A stretch of 64,000 nt of DNA. It comes from Aureibaculum luteum. Lineage in GTDB: Bacteria; Bacteroidota; Bacteroidia; Flavobacteriales; Flavobacteriaceae. The notes under the pieces are model-generated. The model saw only the letters and a list, made by a program, of their open reading frames with translations. It made no database searches and was not told the DNA's origin. Location of the stretch: assembly GCF_003449015.1 (NCBI RefSeq), contig NZ_QRGD01000010.1, positions 62,001 to 126,000 of the forward strand, read 5' to 3'. Shown here in pieces: positions 54,709 through 64,000 of this stretch. The translations under genes and the position numbers were made by a program. Within the stretch, counting starts at the first letter, position 1. The number at the start of each line of letters is the position of its first letter.

Positions 54709-55956
54709 CTACAAATCGTACTGCTTTATTTTTCTGTATAATGTTCTTTCTGAAATACCTAACTCTTTGGCTGCTAATTTTCTTTTATTCTGATTTCTAT
54801 CTAAAGACTTTTTTATCATTTCATATTCTTTATCCTGTAAAGACAAAGATTCTTCTACCGTTTCCGCATCTTGATAGTTGTCATTATATTCACGTGACTC
54901 TTCTTGATAATTATCTCTCTTTTGAGGGGATATTATTTCAACTAAATTTTCTTCATCCTCAGGTGAATCTCCATAAATTTTTTGGATAAGTCGCTGTGTA
55001 TTTTCAATATTATCATGATCAACTTTTCCGCCCTGCATCAATTCCATAGTCAACTTTTTTAAGTCCGTAATATCATTACGCATATCAAAAAGTACTTTGT
55101 ATAAAATTTCACGTTCATTGGCAAAATCACTACCCTTAGACCCTCCTTTGATTAAAGCTGGAAAATTTGAACTGTAATCGGGTAAATAACTTTTCAATGT
55201 TTGAGCTGAAATTTCTCTGCTTTGTTCTATTACTGATATCTGTTCTGTTACATTCCGCAATTGACGAATGTTACCTTTCCAAGAATAATCTTTTAAAACA
55301 ATAATAGCATCATCAGTCAACCGGATGGTGGGCATATTGTATTTTTGAGCAAAATCTGAGGCAAACTTTCTAAATAATAAATGGATATCATCTTTTCGTT
55401 TTCGTAAGGCAGGTAAATTAATATCTACGGTACTTAATCTATAGTACAAATCTTCACGAAACTTACCTTTTTGAATGCCCTCTATCATATTTAGATTAGT
55501 AGCAGCAACAATCCTTACATTGGTTTTCATCACCTGTGACGAACCTACTTTTATAAATTCACCATTCTCCAACACACGTAGTAACCGAACCTGTGTGGTA
55601 AGTGGTAACTCCCCTACCTCATCTAAAAAAATAGTACCTCCATCGGCAACTTCAAAATATCCATTTCTTGATTGTGTTGCACCCGTAAATGAGCCTTTTT
55701 CATGCCCAAACAATTCACTATCAATAGTTCCTTCAGGAATAGCACCACAGTTTACAGCGATGTATTTTGCATGTTTTCTATGGGATAACTGATGAATGAT
55801 TTTAGGTATAAATTCTTTACCCACACCACTCTCACCTGTTACTAAAACAGAAATATCCGTTGGAGCGACACGAATCGCTTTTTCTAACGCACGATTTAAG
55901 TTAATATCGTTTCCAATAATACCAAATCGCTGTTTTATGGTTTGTAAGTTTTCCAT
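54709..55956 (-). CDS. sigma-54 interaction AAA+ activator without receiver domain
   Basis: About 415 residues from the ATG at 55956 (MENLQTIKQRFGIIG); a start at 55998 would add 14 residues. It has a sigma-54 AAA+ domain with Walker A GESGVGKE, the loop GSFTGA in place of GAFTGA, and a Walker B GTIFLDEV, then a Glu-rich linker and a Fis-type HTH at the end (KLAAKELGISERTLYRKI). There is no receiver or sensor domain. Such proteins activate sigma-54 promoters. It is encoded between miaB and lptE, on the same strand. Confidence 0.9.
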   Translation of the reverse strand: MENLQTIKQRFGIIGNDINLNRALEKAIRVAPTDISVLVTGESGVGKEFIPKIIHQLSHRKHAKYIAVNCGAIPEGTIDSELFGHEKGSFTGATQSRNGYFEVADGGTIFLDEVGELPLTTQVRLLRVLENGEFIKVGSSQVMKTNVRIVAATNLNMIEGIQKGKFREDLYYRLSTVDINLPALRKRKDDIHLLFRKFASDFAQKYNMPTIRLTDDAIIVLKDYSWKGNIRQLRNVTEQISVIEQSREISAQTLKSYLPDYSSNFPALIKGGSKGSDFANEREILYKVLFDMRNDITDLKKLTMELMQGGKVDHDNIENTQRLIQKIYGDSPEDEENLVEIISPQKRDNYQEESREYNDNYQDAETVEESLSLQDKEYEMIKKSLDRNQNKRKLAAKELGISERTLYRKIKQYDL

Positions 55957-56044
55957 TATTTTCAGATACAAGACTTTTACACACAAGAAACTAGACAATA
56001 CGCGTCAAATCAAGGAAAAATCTTGAATTATAATTATTAAGCTA

Positions 56045-57499
56045 TCAATTGTTCTCTGAATACCCAACCGCAGTTCCAATTAAGGTTGCAGAGGTACAAG
56101 AATTTATTTTTACATTTACAAAATCGCCCATTTTGTAATGTTCTTTTGGAAAAACTACTATAGTATTTTGTGTGTTTCTACCTTTCCATTCATTTTCATT
56201 CTTTTTCGAAGTACCTTCAATCAACACTTCTTCTACTTTACCTACGTGTTGCTTTGTCCAATAATGCGAATGTTTTAATTGTAAAGAGATTACTTCTGCC
56301 AAACGTCTTTTTTTCACCGCTAGTGGAATGTCATCTTCAAACTTTTTAGCCGCCAGTGTACCTGGTCTTTCGGAATAGGCAAACATAAATCCGAAATCGT
56401 ATTTTACGTATTCTAATAACGATAAAGTATCTTGATGATCTTCTTCTGTCTCACCACAAAATCCAGTAATCATATCTTGCGATATTGAACAATCAGGCAA
56501 TATTCTACGAACATTATCTACCAACTCCATATATTCTTCTCTCGTATGTTGGCGATTCATTCTTTCTAATATTCTAGTACTACCAGACTGAACAGGTAAG
56601 TGAATGTATTTACAAATATTATTATGCTTCGCCATGACATGTAAGACATCTAGATGCATGTCTTGTGGATTAGATGTAGAAAACCTGAAACGTATTTTAG
56701 GAAACTCTGCAGCACATAAATCCAATAATTGAGCAAAATCAACCGCTGTACTTTGAGCAATCTCAGAAGCTTTTGAAAAGTCCTTTTTCAATCCGCCACC
56801 ATACCATAAATAGCTATCTACATTCTGACCGAGTAAGGTAACTTCTTTAAAATTCTTTTGATTTAGGTCTCTTATTTCTTCAATAATACTTTGCGGATCA
56901 CGACTACGCTCTCTTCCTCTTGTAAAAGGCACAACGCAGAAAGTACACATATTATCACACCCTCTCGTAATCGATACAAATGCAGAAACACCATTAGATT
57001 GCAACCTAACTGGCGAAACATCACCATAGGTCTCTTCCTTAGACAAAATAACATTTATAGCATCGCGTCCTGCTTCTACCTCTTCTACTAAATTAGGCAA
57101 ATCTCTATAAGCATCTGGACCAACCACTAAATCGACAATTTTTTCTTCTTCTAAAAATTTCGATTTTAAACGTTCAGCCATACAACCTAACACACCCACT
57201 TTCATGGATGGGTTTTTTGTACGCTTAACCGAGTTATAATATTGTAATCTTTTTCTTATGGTTTGCTCTGCGTTATCTCGGATAGAACAGGTGTTTACCA
57301 ACACTAAATCTGCTTCTTCTAATTTTTGTGTGGTATTAAATCCTTCCTTAACCAATATAGAAGCTACGATCTCACTGTCGCTCATGTTCATTTGACAACC
57401 GTAACTTTCTATAAATAACTTTTTGTCATTACCAGTTACCTTTTTGGCAACTAAAGATTGACCTTGTTTATTTTCTTCTATGATTTTCTCTGTATGCAT
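56045..57499 (-). CDS. miaB: tRNA-2-methylthio-N6-dimethylallyladenosine synthase
   Basis: The 484-residue radical-SAM enzyme has the UPF0004 domain with [12 protein letters not shown], then the radical-SAM cluster motif CDNMCTFC and a C-terminal TRAM domain. It methylthiolates i6A37 in tRNA. Three N-terminal cysteines for the second cluster are present (CQMN, NTCSIR, GCMAER). Length is typical. Confidence 0.96.
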   Translation of the reverse strand: MHTEKIIEENKQGQSLVAKKVTGNDKKLFIESYGCQMNMSDSEIVASILVKEGFNTTQKLEEADLVLVNTCSIRDNAEQTIRKRLQYYNSVKRTKNPSMKVGVLGCMAERLKSKFLEEEKIVDLVVGPDAYRDLPNLVEEVEAGRDAINVILSKEETYGDVSPVRLQSNGVSAFVSITRGCDNMCTFCVVPFTRGRERSRDPQSIIEEIRDLNQKNFKEVTLLGQNVDSYLWYGGGLKKDFSKASEIAQSTAVDFAQLLDLCAAEFPKIRFRFSTSNPQDMHLDVLHVMAKHNNICKYIHLPVQSGSTRILERMNRQHTREEYMELVDNVRRILPDCSISQDMITGFCGETEEDHQDTLSLLEYVKYDFGFMFAYSERPGTLAAKKFEDDIPLAVKKRRLAEVISLQLKHSHYWTKQHVGKVEEVLIEGTSKKNENEWKGRNTQNTIVVFPKEHYKMGDFVNVKINSCTSATLIGTAVGYSENN

Positions 57500-57717
57500 T
57501 ATCTAAAAAATGGAATGCAAATATACAACCTATAAGATAAAATTATGCCATTTTGGCAGAAATTTAACACCCCTAAAAAACCATCAAATAAAGGATAAGT
57601 GTATTAAAAAAAATAATATTAAAAAATTCTATATACTTTTGCACTTTCAAAATAGTATTCAATTTATCAATTTTAATCAATATTGAATCTTGAAAAGTTA
57701 ACTATCAATCGACGTAT

Positions 57718-60216
57718 ATGGCAAAAAATTTAGTAATTGTTGAGTCACCTGCAAAAGCAAAAACCATTGAAAAATTTTTAGGTAAAGATTTTCAGGTTGA
57801 ATCGAGTTATGGTCATATAGCTGATTTACCTTCAAGGGAATTAGGTGTAAATGTAGAAGGAGATTTCACTCCTGAATACATTGTTTCTGATGATAAGAAG
57901 GCAGTCGTAAAAAAATTAAAAAGTCTTGCCAAAAAAGCAGATACCGTATGGTTAGCTAGTGATGAGGATCGAGAGGGTGAAGCAATTGCATGGCATTTAT
58001 TTGAGCAATTAAAATTAGATTTAGAAAATACCAAACGTATTGTTTTTCATGAGATTACAAAAACAGCTATTCTAAAAGCAGTTGAAAATCCGAGAAGTAT
58101 CAATTATAATTTAGTAAATGCACAACAAGCACGTAGGGTTTTAGATAGATTGGTAGGTTATGAACTTTCACCTGTTTTATGGCGTAAAGTAAAAGGCGGA
58201 TTATCGGCAGGTAGGGTGCAATCAGTTGCCGTACGTTTAATTGTAGAACGCGAACGTGAAATTGAAAATTTCAACCCTATTGCTTCTTATAGAATAGATG
58301 CTGAATTTAGCAATGAAGAAGGAAAGACGGTTAAAGCTAAACTCCCAAAGAATTTTGAGACAAGAGAAGCAGCTGAAAAGTTTTTAAAATCATGTACAGG
58401 TGCAGCTTTCAAAGTGGCCGATTTACAGACAAAACCAGCAAAAAAATCACCAGCAGCACCATTTACAACCTCAACTTTACAACAGGAAGCCTCACGTAAA
58501 TTATATTTTCCAGTTGCCAAAACAATGATAATGGCACAACGCTTATATGAAGCGGGACTTATAACCTATATGAGAACAGATAGTGTAAACTTATCTGAAG
58601 ATGCAAAAAAAGCAGCTGCTGAAGAAATCACATCTTCGTACGGTTCAGAATATAGTAACCCAAGAAATTTCAAGTCCAAATCTAAAAATGCTCAAGAAGC
58701 TCACGAAGCGATTCGACCTACCGATATGAGCTTACATGAGTCTTCAATCGGTAAAGATGAAGATAGATTATACAGTCTAATTTGGAAAAGAACCTTAGCC
58801 TCTCAAATGAGTGATGCTAAGCTAGAACGTACCAATGTAAAAATTAGCAACACAAAAAACAAACAAATTTTAACTGCTAACGGAGAAGTAATCACATTTG
58901 AAGGCTTTTTGAAAGTTTATTTAGAAGGTACAGATAATGAAGATGAAGAACAAGAAGGTATGTTGCCTAAACTTGCTGTAAATGAAACGTTAAAAAACAA
59001 TTACATTACGGCAACCGAACGTTATACAAGAGCTCCTGGTAGATTTACGGAAGCTTCTTTGGTAAAACAATTGGAAGAATTGGGTATTGGTCGTCCGTCA
59101 ACGTATGCACCTACTATCTCTACAATTCAACGTAGAGAATATGTAGACAAAGGCTCTATTGATGGTGTAGAACGAAAATATACGGAACTAAAACTTAAAT
59201 CTGATAAACTTACTGAAAAAGAACTTACTGAAAAAGTAGGTTCTGATAAAGGCAAGTTAGTACCAACAGATATAGGTAAAATTGTAAATGACTTTTTAGT
59301 TGAACATTTTAAAACAGTATTAGATTTCGGTTTTACAGCGAAAGTTGAAGAAGAATTTGATGATATTGCTAGAGGTAAAGAAGATTGGACCTCAATGATA
59401 AAAGATTTTTATGAAAAATTTCATCCAAGAGTTGAAGATGTTTCTGAAAATGCCGAAAGAGCTAAAGGTGAACGTTTATTAGGGATAGACCCTGAATCTG
59501 GCAAAAATGTGTATTCGCGTTTAGGTAGATTTGGTGCTATGGTTCAAATTGGTGAAGTTACAGATGAAGAAAAACCTAAGTTTGCCAGTTTACAAGTTGG
59601 TCAAACTTTAGAAACTGTAACTTATGAAGAGGCTATGGATCTTTTTAAATTACCTAAAACAATAGGTGAATATGAAGGTGAAGAGATTATTGTAAATAAT
59701 GGTAGGTTTGGACCTTATGTGAAGTTTGGAACAAAATTCATTTCTTTAGATAAAGGTGAAAACCCTATGGATGTTGATATGGACAGAGCTACTGTGCTTA
59801 TCAAGGCCAAACAAGAAGCTGATGCACCAATTGCTCATTATAAAGAATTACCTGTGCAAAAAGGTGTGGGTAGATTTGGACCCTTCATTAAATATGATGG
59901 CATGTTTATCAACGTAAACAAAAAATACGATTTTGACAACTTGACTCAAGCTAACATTGAAGAGTTGATTGAAGTTAAAATCCAAAAAGAAATAGATAAA
60001 CTAATTCACCATTGGGAAGAAGAAGGAATTAGAGTAGAAAAAGCACGATGGGGCAGGTATAATATTATTAAAGGCAAACTTAAAATTGAAATGCCTAAAA
60101 CCACTGATGCAGAAAAATTGACCTTGGAAGAGGTGCTAGAAATTATTGAAAAGAAAACTCCCAAGAAAAAACCAAGAAAAAAGGCTGCTAAAAAACCAGC
60201 TAAAAAGAAAAAATAA
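57718..60216 (+). CDS. topA: DNA topoisomerase I
   Basis: The 832-residue type IA topoisomerase has the TOPRIM domain (VIVESPAKAKTIEKFLG, DEDREGEAIAWHL), the active-site tyrosine region ITYMRTDS and the C-terminal repeat region with GRFGPYVKFG and GRFGPFIKYDG in place of zinc ribbons. A Lys-rich tail ends the protein. It relaxes negatively supercoiled DNA. TACTTTTG at 57634-57641 may be its -7 promoter element; no clear -33 box was seen. Confidence 0.96.
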   Translation: MAKNLVIVESPAKAKTIEKFLGKDFQVESSYGHIADLPSRELGVNVEGDFTPEYIVSDDKKAVVKKLKSLAKKADTVWLASDEDREGEAIAWHLFEQLKLDLENTKRIVFHEITKTAILKAVENPRSINYNLVNAQQARRVLDRLVGYELSPVLWRKVKGGLSAGRVQSVAVRLIVEREREIENFNPIASYRIDAEFSNEEGKTVKAKLPKNFETREAAEKFLKSCTGAAFKVADLQTKPAKKSPAAPFTTSTLQQEASRKLYFPVAKTMIMAQRLYEAGLITYMRTDSVNLSEDAKKAAAEEITSSYGSEYSNPRNFKSKSKNAQEAHEAIRPTDMSLHESSIGKDEDRLYSLIWKRTLASQMSDAKLERTNVKISNTKNKQILTANGEVITFEGFLKVYLEGTDNEDEEQEGMLPKLAVNETLKNNYITATERYTRAPGRFTEASLVKQLEELGIGRPSTYAPTISTIQRREYVDKGSIDGVERKYTELKLKSDKLTEKELTEKVGSDKGKLVPTDIGKIVNDFLVEHFKTVLDFGFTAKVEEEFDDIARGKEDWTSMIKDFYEKFHPRVEDVSENAERAKGERLLGIDPESGKNVYSRLGRFGAMVQIGEVTDEEKPKFASLQVGQTLETVTYEEAMDLFKLPKTIGEYEGEEIIVNNGRFGPYVKFGTKFISLDKGENPMDVDMDRATVLIKAKQEADAPIAHYKELPVQKGVGRFGPFIKYDGMFINVNKKYDFDNLTQANIEELIEVKIQKEIDKLIHHWEEEGIRVEKARWGRYNIIKGKLKIEMPKTTDAEKLTLEEVLEIIEKKTPKKKPRKKAAKKPAKKKK

Positions 60217-60230
60217 TGCTATTCTTAAAC

Positions 60231-60306
60231 TGTCATTCCGAGGCACGAGGAATCTGTTAAAAAGTAGTACTCATATTAATGAGATTCCTCGTACCTCGGA
60301 ATGACA
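60231..60306. repeat. REP-like palindrome after topA
   Basis: TGTCATTCCGAGGCACGAGG... at 60231-60255 and its complement at 60282-60306 are 25-bp arms with one mismatch and a 26-nt centre. The motif GTCATTCCGAGG...GAATCT is of a dispersed type seen in many bacteria. It lies 14 bp past the topA stop and could also terminate it. Confidence 0.7.
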
Positions 60307-60344
60307 ATAATAATCCAATAACAAATAACCATTATAACTAAACT

Positions 60345-61502
60345 ATGAGTTTTGAATTCTTAAATCCTGTTGAAGATGTTGTTGTGGCACATTCGGCTTT
60401 ATTACCTAATCAATCATTAGGTCAAAGGATTGCTATTCATTCAAAACAAAACGGAATTCCTGAATTAAAAGGTGTACATATTGCTATAATAGGTGTTGAA
60501 GAAGGAAGAAGAGCGGAAGACAATTATGGTGCGGGTAATAATTTTGGTGTCATACGAAAATACCTATATCAATTATTTCCAGGCAATTGGTTTTCTAAAA
60601 TTGTCGATTTAGGCAATATCCCTCAAGGTGAAACGGAAGAAGATTCCTATTTTGCACTTCAAGAAATAATCGTCTATTTAGTTAAACATAATATCATCCC
60701 TATAATTATAGGTGGCGGTCAAGACTTAACCTATGCCAATTATAGAGCGTATGATAAATTAGAACAAACCGTTAATCTAACGACTGTTGATACAAAGTTT
60801 GATTTAGGCACTATTGAAGAAGAAATATCTTCAACCTCTTTTTTGAGTAAAGTAATTATGGAGCAACCAAGTAATCTATTTAATTATAGTAATATTGGTT
60901 ATCAGACGTATTTTAACTCGCAAGAAGAAATTGATTTATTAGAAAAATTATACTTCGACACTTATAGATTAGGTGAAATTACCAATGATATAAAAATAGT
61001 AGAACCTGTTTTTAGAGATACGGATGTTGTAAGTATTGACATCGGTTCTGTAAGACGAGCTGAAGCACCTGCAAACAATAATGCAGTACCGAACGGATTT
61101 TATGGTGAGACTATATGTGCTATTTCCAGATATGCAGGTATCAGCGATAAAGTATCTTCTTTTGGAATTTACGAGTACAATGCTAAATTAGATGAAAAAG
61201 ACCAAACTGCACATTTAATTGCTCAAATGATATGGTATTTTATTGAAGGTTTTAATTTTAGAACCAATGAATACCCTTTTACATCAAAAAAAGATTACAC
61301 AAAATATATAGTACCTATTGAAGACACTACAATCAACTTCTTCAAAAGTAATAAAAGTGACAGATGGTGGATGGAAGTTGAACATCCAAATAATAAAACT
61401 ACAAAGCATACGTTAATACCTTGTACGTATCAAGATTATTTACGAGCAGGAAATCAAGTTATTCCAGAAAGATGGTGGAAAACTTTTAGAAAATTAAATT
61501 AG
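60345..61502 (+). CDS. arginase/formimidoylglutamase-fold protein with lost metal ligands
   Basis: The 385-residue protein aligns by eye with arginase-superfamily enzymes, including IIGGGQDLTYANY, TTVDTKFDLG and VVSIDIGSVRRAEAP. The manganese ligands are mostly absent: His of GGGHD is Gln, His of DxHxD is Lys, and the second Asp of SxDxD is Gly. It would not be expected to work as arginase or formimidoylglutamase. It is upstream of gldK by 130 bp, a position also seen in other gliding Flavobacteriia, so it may have a non-catalytic role. The C-terminal region beyond about residue 300 has no known motif. Confidence 0.85.
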   Translation: MSFEFLNPVEDVVVAHSALLPNQSLGQRIAIHSKQNGIPELKGVHIAIIGVEEGRRAEDNYGAGNNFGVIRKYLYQLFPGNWFSKIVDLGNIPQGETEEDSYFALQEIIVYLVKHNIIPIIIGGGQDLTYANYRAYDKLEQTVNLTTVDTKFDLGTIEEEISSTSFLSKVIMEQPSNLFNYSNIGYQTYFNSQEEIDLLEKLYFDTYRLGEITNDIKIVEPVFRDTDVVSIDIGSVRRAEAPANNNAVPNGFYGETICAISRYAGISDKVSSFGIYEYNAKLDEKDQTAHLIAQMIWYFIEGFNFRTNEYPFTSKKDYTKYIVPIEDTTINFFKSNKSDRWWMEVEHPNNKTTKHTLIPCTYQDYLRAGNQVIPERWWKTFRKLN

Positions 61503-61632
61503 TTATACACTAAAAATAATATTTCTGCGTTCTTAAAGTGATTCTACGAAATCAAAATTGTTTTTTATCGAAATAGTTTTAATATAACAAATAGTATTGT
61601 TCCCCTATAAAAGGGATACTAAATTTACATTT

Positions 61633-63018
61633 ATGAGAAAAGTAACCGTTTATTTTTTACTTGCTGTATTTGCTTTAGCAACCAGTTGTGGATCTAGCGA
61701 CCGAGGAGAGTTAACAGGTGTTAGGTCTAAAAAGAAATTTTTCCCTGAGAAACCATTAGGAATGACATTAATTCCAGGTGGTGCTTTTACAATGGGTAAA
61801 ACAGATGAGGATATTGCAGGTGCATTAAACACGCCATCCAGAACTGTAACTGTAAGACCATTTTATATGGACGAAACAGAAATTACAAACGCTGAATATA
61901 GAGAGTTTGTAGTATGGGTAAGAGATTCTATTGTTAGAACTCAATTAGCCATTCTTGCAGAAGAACAAGGTTTTGGTGCAGCTAGTGCCGATTTAGATGC
62001 GGGTGCATCTTCTGGTAATGAAGATGGCATTCAAAAATACAAATTTGCTGAACCCGATACGACTGCCAATGTATATTATAAATATATGATGGATAACTAC
62101 GGTAGCTTAGGTGATTTAAATTCACCAACTGAAGGTAAAGCGTTAAACTGGGAACCTGAATTGGTTTGGAATATAGCAGAATATCCTGATGCAAGTTATG
62201 CAGAAGCGATGGACAGTTTATATTTACCAATTACTGAGGTTTTTGACGGTAGAAGAATTGTTGACACTAAAAAACTATCCTACTTATACTACACTTTTGA
62301 TCCAGAAGGTGCTGCAAGAAAAAGTAGTAATAGAAAAGATTTTATCAAGAAAAATACAGTAGAAATATATCCTGATACAACGGTTTGGGTAAAAGATTTT
62401 AATTACTCTTATAACGACCCAATGCACCAAGATTACTTTTGGCATCAAGCTTACAATGACTATCCTGTAGTTGGTGTATCATGGCCACAAGCCAAAGCTT
62501 TTTGTGACTTTAGAACTCAAAAGAAAAACAGATTTTTAGCTAATAAAGGTATTGGTAAAGTTCCAAACTTTAGATTGCCAACTGAAACTGAGTGGGAATT
62601 TGCTGCTCGTGGAGGCTTAGAATATGCTAAATACCCTTGGGGTGGTCCTTATACGGAAACTGATAGAGGTTGTTTTATGGCAAACTTCAAACCACAGAGG
62701 GGAGATTATGCGGCTGATGGGGCTTTATATACCATGGAAGCAAAGTCTTTTACACCTAATGACTACGGTTTATATAACATGGCAGGTAATGTTTCAGAAT
62801 GGACTGACACTGCTTATGACCCAGCTTCTTATTACTTAGGCTCTACAATGAACCCTAATGTAAATGATAGTGGTAATCAAAGAAAAGTAATTCGTGGAGG
62901 ATCATGGAAAGATGTAGCTTATTTCTTAGAAGTAAGTACGAGAGATTATGAATATGGAGATTCTGCAAGAAGTTATGTAGGCTTTAGAACAGTACAAGAT
63001 TATATGGGTGTTAAATAA
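61633..63018 (+). CDS. gldK: gliding-motility/T9SS lipoprotein GldK
   Basis: About 461 residues from the ATG at 61633, which starts the lipoprotein signal (MRKVTVYFLLAVFALATSC, Cys19). The start at 61597 would place extra residues ahead of it. It has an FGE-sulfatase-like fold: GGAFTMGKTDED, RLPTETEWEFAARGG, MAGNVSEWTD and RGGSWKD. GldK forms the ring of the type IX secretion system with GldN at the outer membrane. The next genes are gldL and gldM. Confidence 0.95.
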   Translation: MRKVTVYFLLAVFALATSCGSSDRGELTGVRSKKKFFPEKPLGMTLIPGGAFTMGKTDEDIAGALNTPSRTVTVRPFYMDETEITNAEYREFVVWVRDSIVRTQLAILAEEQGFGAASADLDAGASSGNEDGIQKYKFAEPDTTANVYYKYMMDNYGSLGDLNSPTEGKALNWEPELVWNIAEYPDASYAEAMDSLYLPITEVFDGRRIVDTKKLSYLYYTFDPEGAARKSSNRKDFIKKNTVEIYPDTTVWVKDFNYSYNDPMHQDYFWHQAYNDYPVVGVSWPQAKAFCDFRTQKKNRFLANKGIGKVPNFRLPTETEWEFAARGGLEYAKYPWGGPYTETDRGCFMANFKPQRGDYAADGALYTMEAKSFTPNDYGLYNMAGNVSEWTDTAYDPASYYLGSTMNPNVNDSGNQRKVIRGGSWKDVAYFLEVSTRDYEYGDSARSYVGFRTVQDYMGVK

Positions 63019-63158
63019 CATTCAATAAAAGACAATTTTCAATAAAAAATTAGTAGTAATTATCATTAAGTAATAATAAATAGTAATAACAAACGTTTTA
63101 AAATAAACCAACTAGAATTAATAATTAAAATTAAAATTAACCCGAAAAAAGAAAAATT

Positions 63159-63809
63159 ATGGCAGGATCACTTAAACAGAAAAAAATCATGAACTTCGTT
63201 TATGGTATGGGAGCATCAGTAGTATTAGTAGGAGCATTATTCAAAATCTTACACTTTAGCATAGGACCTTTAACAGGTGGAGTTATGTTAACAATCGGAT
63301 TATTAACAGAAGCAGTAATTTTTGCATTCTCTGCATTTGAACCTGTTGAAGAAGACTTAGATTGGTCTCTAGTATATCCTGAATTAGCAGGAGGACAAGG
63401 ACAAGGCTTAGATAGATTGTCTGGTGATGTAGATGCTGAAAGCATGTTATCTTCAAAATTAGATACTATGTTAGCTGAAGCAAATCTTGATTCAGAAAAA
63501 ATGGATAGATTATCTACTAGTATCCAAAATTTTGCAGGTGCCGCTGAAAATATTAAGCCCGCTGCAGATTCAGTTGCTGCAACAAGCAAATATAGCGAGC
63601 AATTAACATTGGCTGCTTCTAACATGGAGTCTTTGAACAGTTTGTATAAAGTACAATATGATAGTGCATCTAGACAATCTGAATTAAGCGAAGCTGTTGC
63701 TGAAAATACAGTAAAACTTAAAGATCAAATGGAATCTTTAGCAACGAACTTATCATCATTGAATGGTGTTTATGGAGGTATGCTATCTGCTATGTCAAAT
63801 AGAAACTAA
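63159..63809 (+). CDS. gldL: T9SS inner-membrane motor protein GldL
   Basis: The 216-residue protein has two N-terminal membrane helices (about 8-50), with GMGASVVLVGALFKILH and the EAVIFAFSAFEP segment, followed by a cytoplasmic helical region (residues 70-216). GldL and GldM form the proton-driven motor of the type IX system. It lies between gldK and gldM, with 140 and 54 bp gaps. Confidence 0.95.
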   Translation: MAGSLKQKKIMNFVYGMGASVVLVGALFKILHFSIGPLTGGVMLTIGLLTEAVIFAFSAFEPVEEDLDWSLVYPELAGGQGQGLDRLSGDVDAESMLSSKLDTMLAEANLDSEKMDRLSTSIQNFAGAAENIKPAADSVAATSKYSEQLTLAASNMESLNSLYKVQYDSASRQSELSEAVAENTVKLKDQMESLATNLSSLNGVYGGMLSAMSNRN

Positions 63810-63863
63810 TTAGTAGAATAAAATAATTTAACCCAACTATTAACTAAAACTAATTAGAAAAAA

Positions 63864-64000
63864 ATGGCAGGAGGCAAACTATCACCAAGGCAGAAAATGA
63901 TTAACTTAATGTATTTGGTATTCATCGCGATGTTAGCAATGAATATGTCAAAACAAGTTTTATCTGCTTTTGGTTTCATGAACGAAAAACTGGCAGCATC
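63864..64000 (+). CDS. gldM: T9SS motor protein GldM, partial
   Basis: The gene begins with ATG at 63864 and runs off the right edge, showing 45 complete codons. The start MAGGKLSPRQKMINLMYLV followed by a membrane helix is the typical N-terminus of GldM, which spans the periplasm and couples to GldK/GldN. Confidence 0.92.
   Translation, partial: MAGGKLSPRQKMINLMYLVFIAMLAMNMSKQVLSAFGFMNEKLAA

Noticed and set aside
63200-63625. 141-residue antisense frame inside gldL
   Set aside because: It is the reverse reading of a well-conserved gene; composition is that of a shadow frame.

Overview
This 64 kb window is chromosomal DNA from a member of the Bacteroidota, very probably a marine-type Flavobacteriaceae. 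The DNA is AT-rich. Candidate promoters match the Bacteroidota -7 element TAnnTTTG. The window carries gldK, gldL and the start of gldM (type IX secretion), a SusC/SusD pair, an XrtF exosortase module, an ABC-F ATPase, MreBCD/PBP2/RodA in Bacteroidota order, a YeeE/DUF6691 pair and an HYC_CC_PP-type protein. No phage, integrase, transposase gene or CRISPR array was seen.

Layout. 1-3.4 kb: partial S9A peptidase, YbaB, and a nitric-oxide/iron-sulfur repair group (Rrf2 regulator with a clear operator, RIC, second hemerythrin). 3.5-11.7 kb: a divergent redox locus. A 12-heme c-type cytochrome faces a seven-gene operon encoding a Tat-exported molybdopterin oxidoreductase, a four-cluster ferredoxin, an NrfD/PsrC membrane subunit, a two-gene YeeE/YedE sulfur transporter and two membrane-anchored rhodanese-like proteins. 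Each rhodanese-like protein has lost the rhodanese cysteine and has a single cysteine as its last residue. A Crp/Fnr-like palindrome lies between the two transcription units. 11.8-24 kb: DUF4294 protein, M42 peptidase, cNMP/CBS/DUF294 protein plus DnaQ-like exonuclease, a three-subunit acyl-CoA carboxylase, ABC-F, DUF983 and a NamZ-like (DUF1343) protein. 24-31.4 kb: SusD/SusC, a FadL-like porin and a Ser/Arg-repeat lipoprotein. 31.4-34 kb: proS, tRNA-Glu, rpsT and an orphan small gene.

34-39.8 kb: the cell-elongation operon mreB-mreC-mreD-mrdA-rodA on the minus strand, with a MITE-like insertion filling the mreB-mreC gap. 40-45 kb: purH, a GAF/fRMsr-like protein, XrtF and its partner, and NDH-2. 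44.9-48.4 kb: a metal-handling operon (HYC_CC_PP, TonB receptor, HMA protein, heavy-metal-binding lipoprotein). 48.5-57.5 kb (minus strand): a triple CBM48-like protein and a two-lobed retropepsin-like protein, groES-groEL, secG, a TPR-like protein, lptE, a sigma-54 activator and miaB. 57.7-64 kb: topA, a degenerate arginase-fold protein, then gldK-gldL-gldM.

The most unusual content is the 3.5-11.7 kb sulfur/redox locus. Catalytic subunit, electron-transfer subunits, membrane quinone subunit and sulfur channel are encoded together with two pseudo-rhodaneses ending in PEGGC, which I propose are membrane-tethered sulfur carriers analogous to SoxY. Also notable are the MITE with terminal inverted repeats and a target duplication, and the loss of arginase metal ligands in the gene upstream of gldK. 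All functional statements are from sequence reading only; no searches were run.
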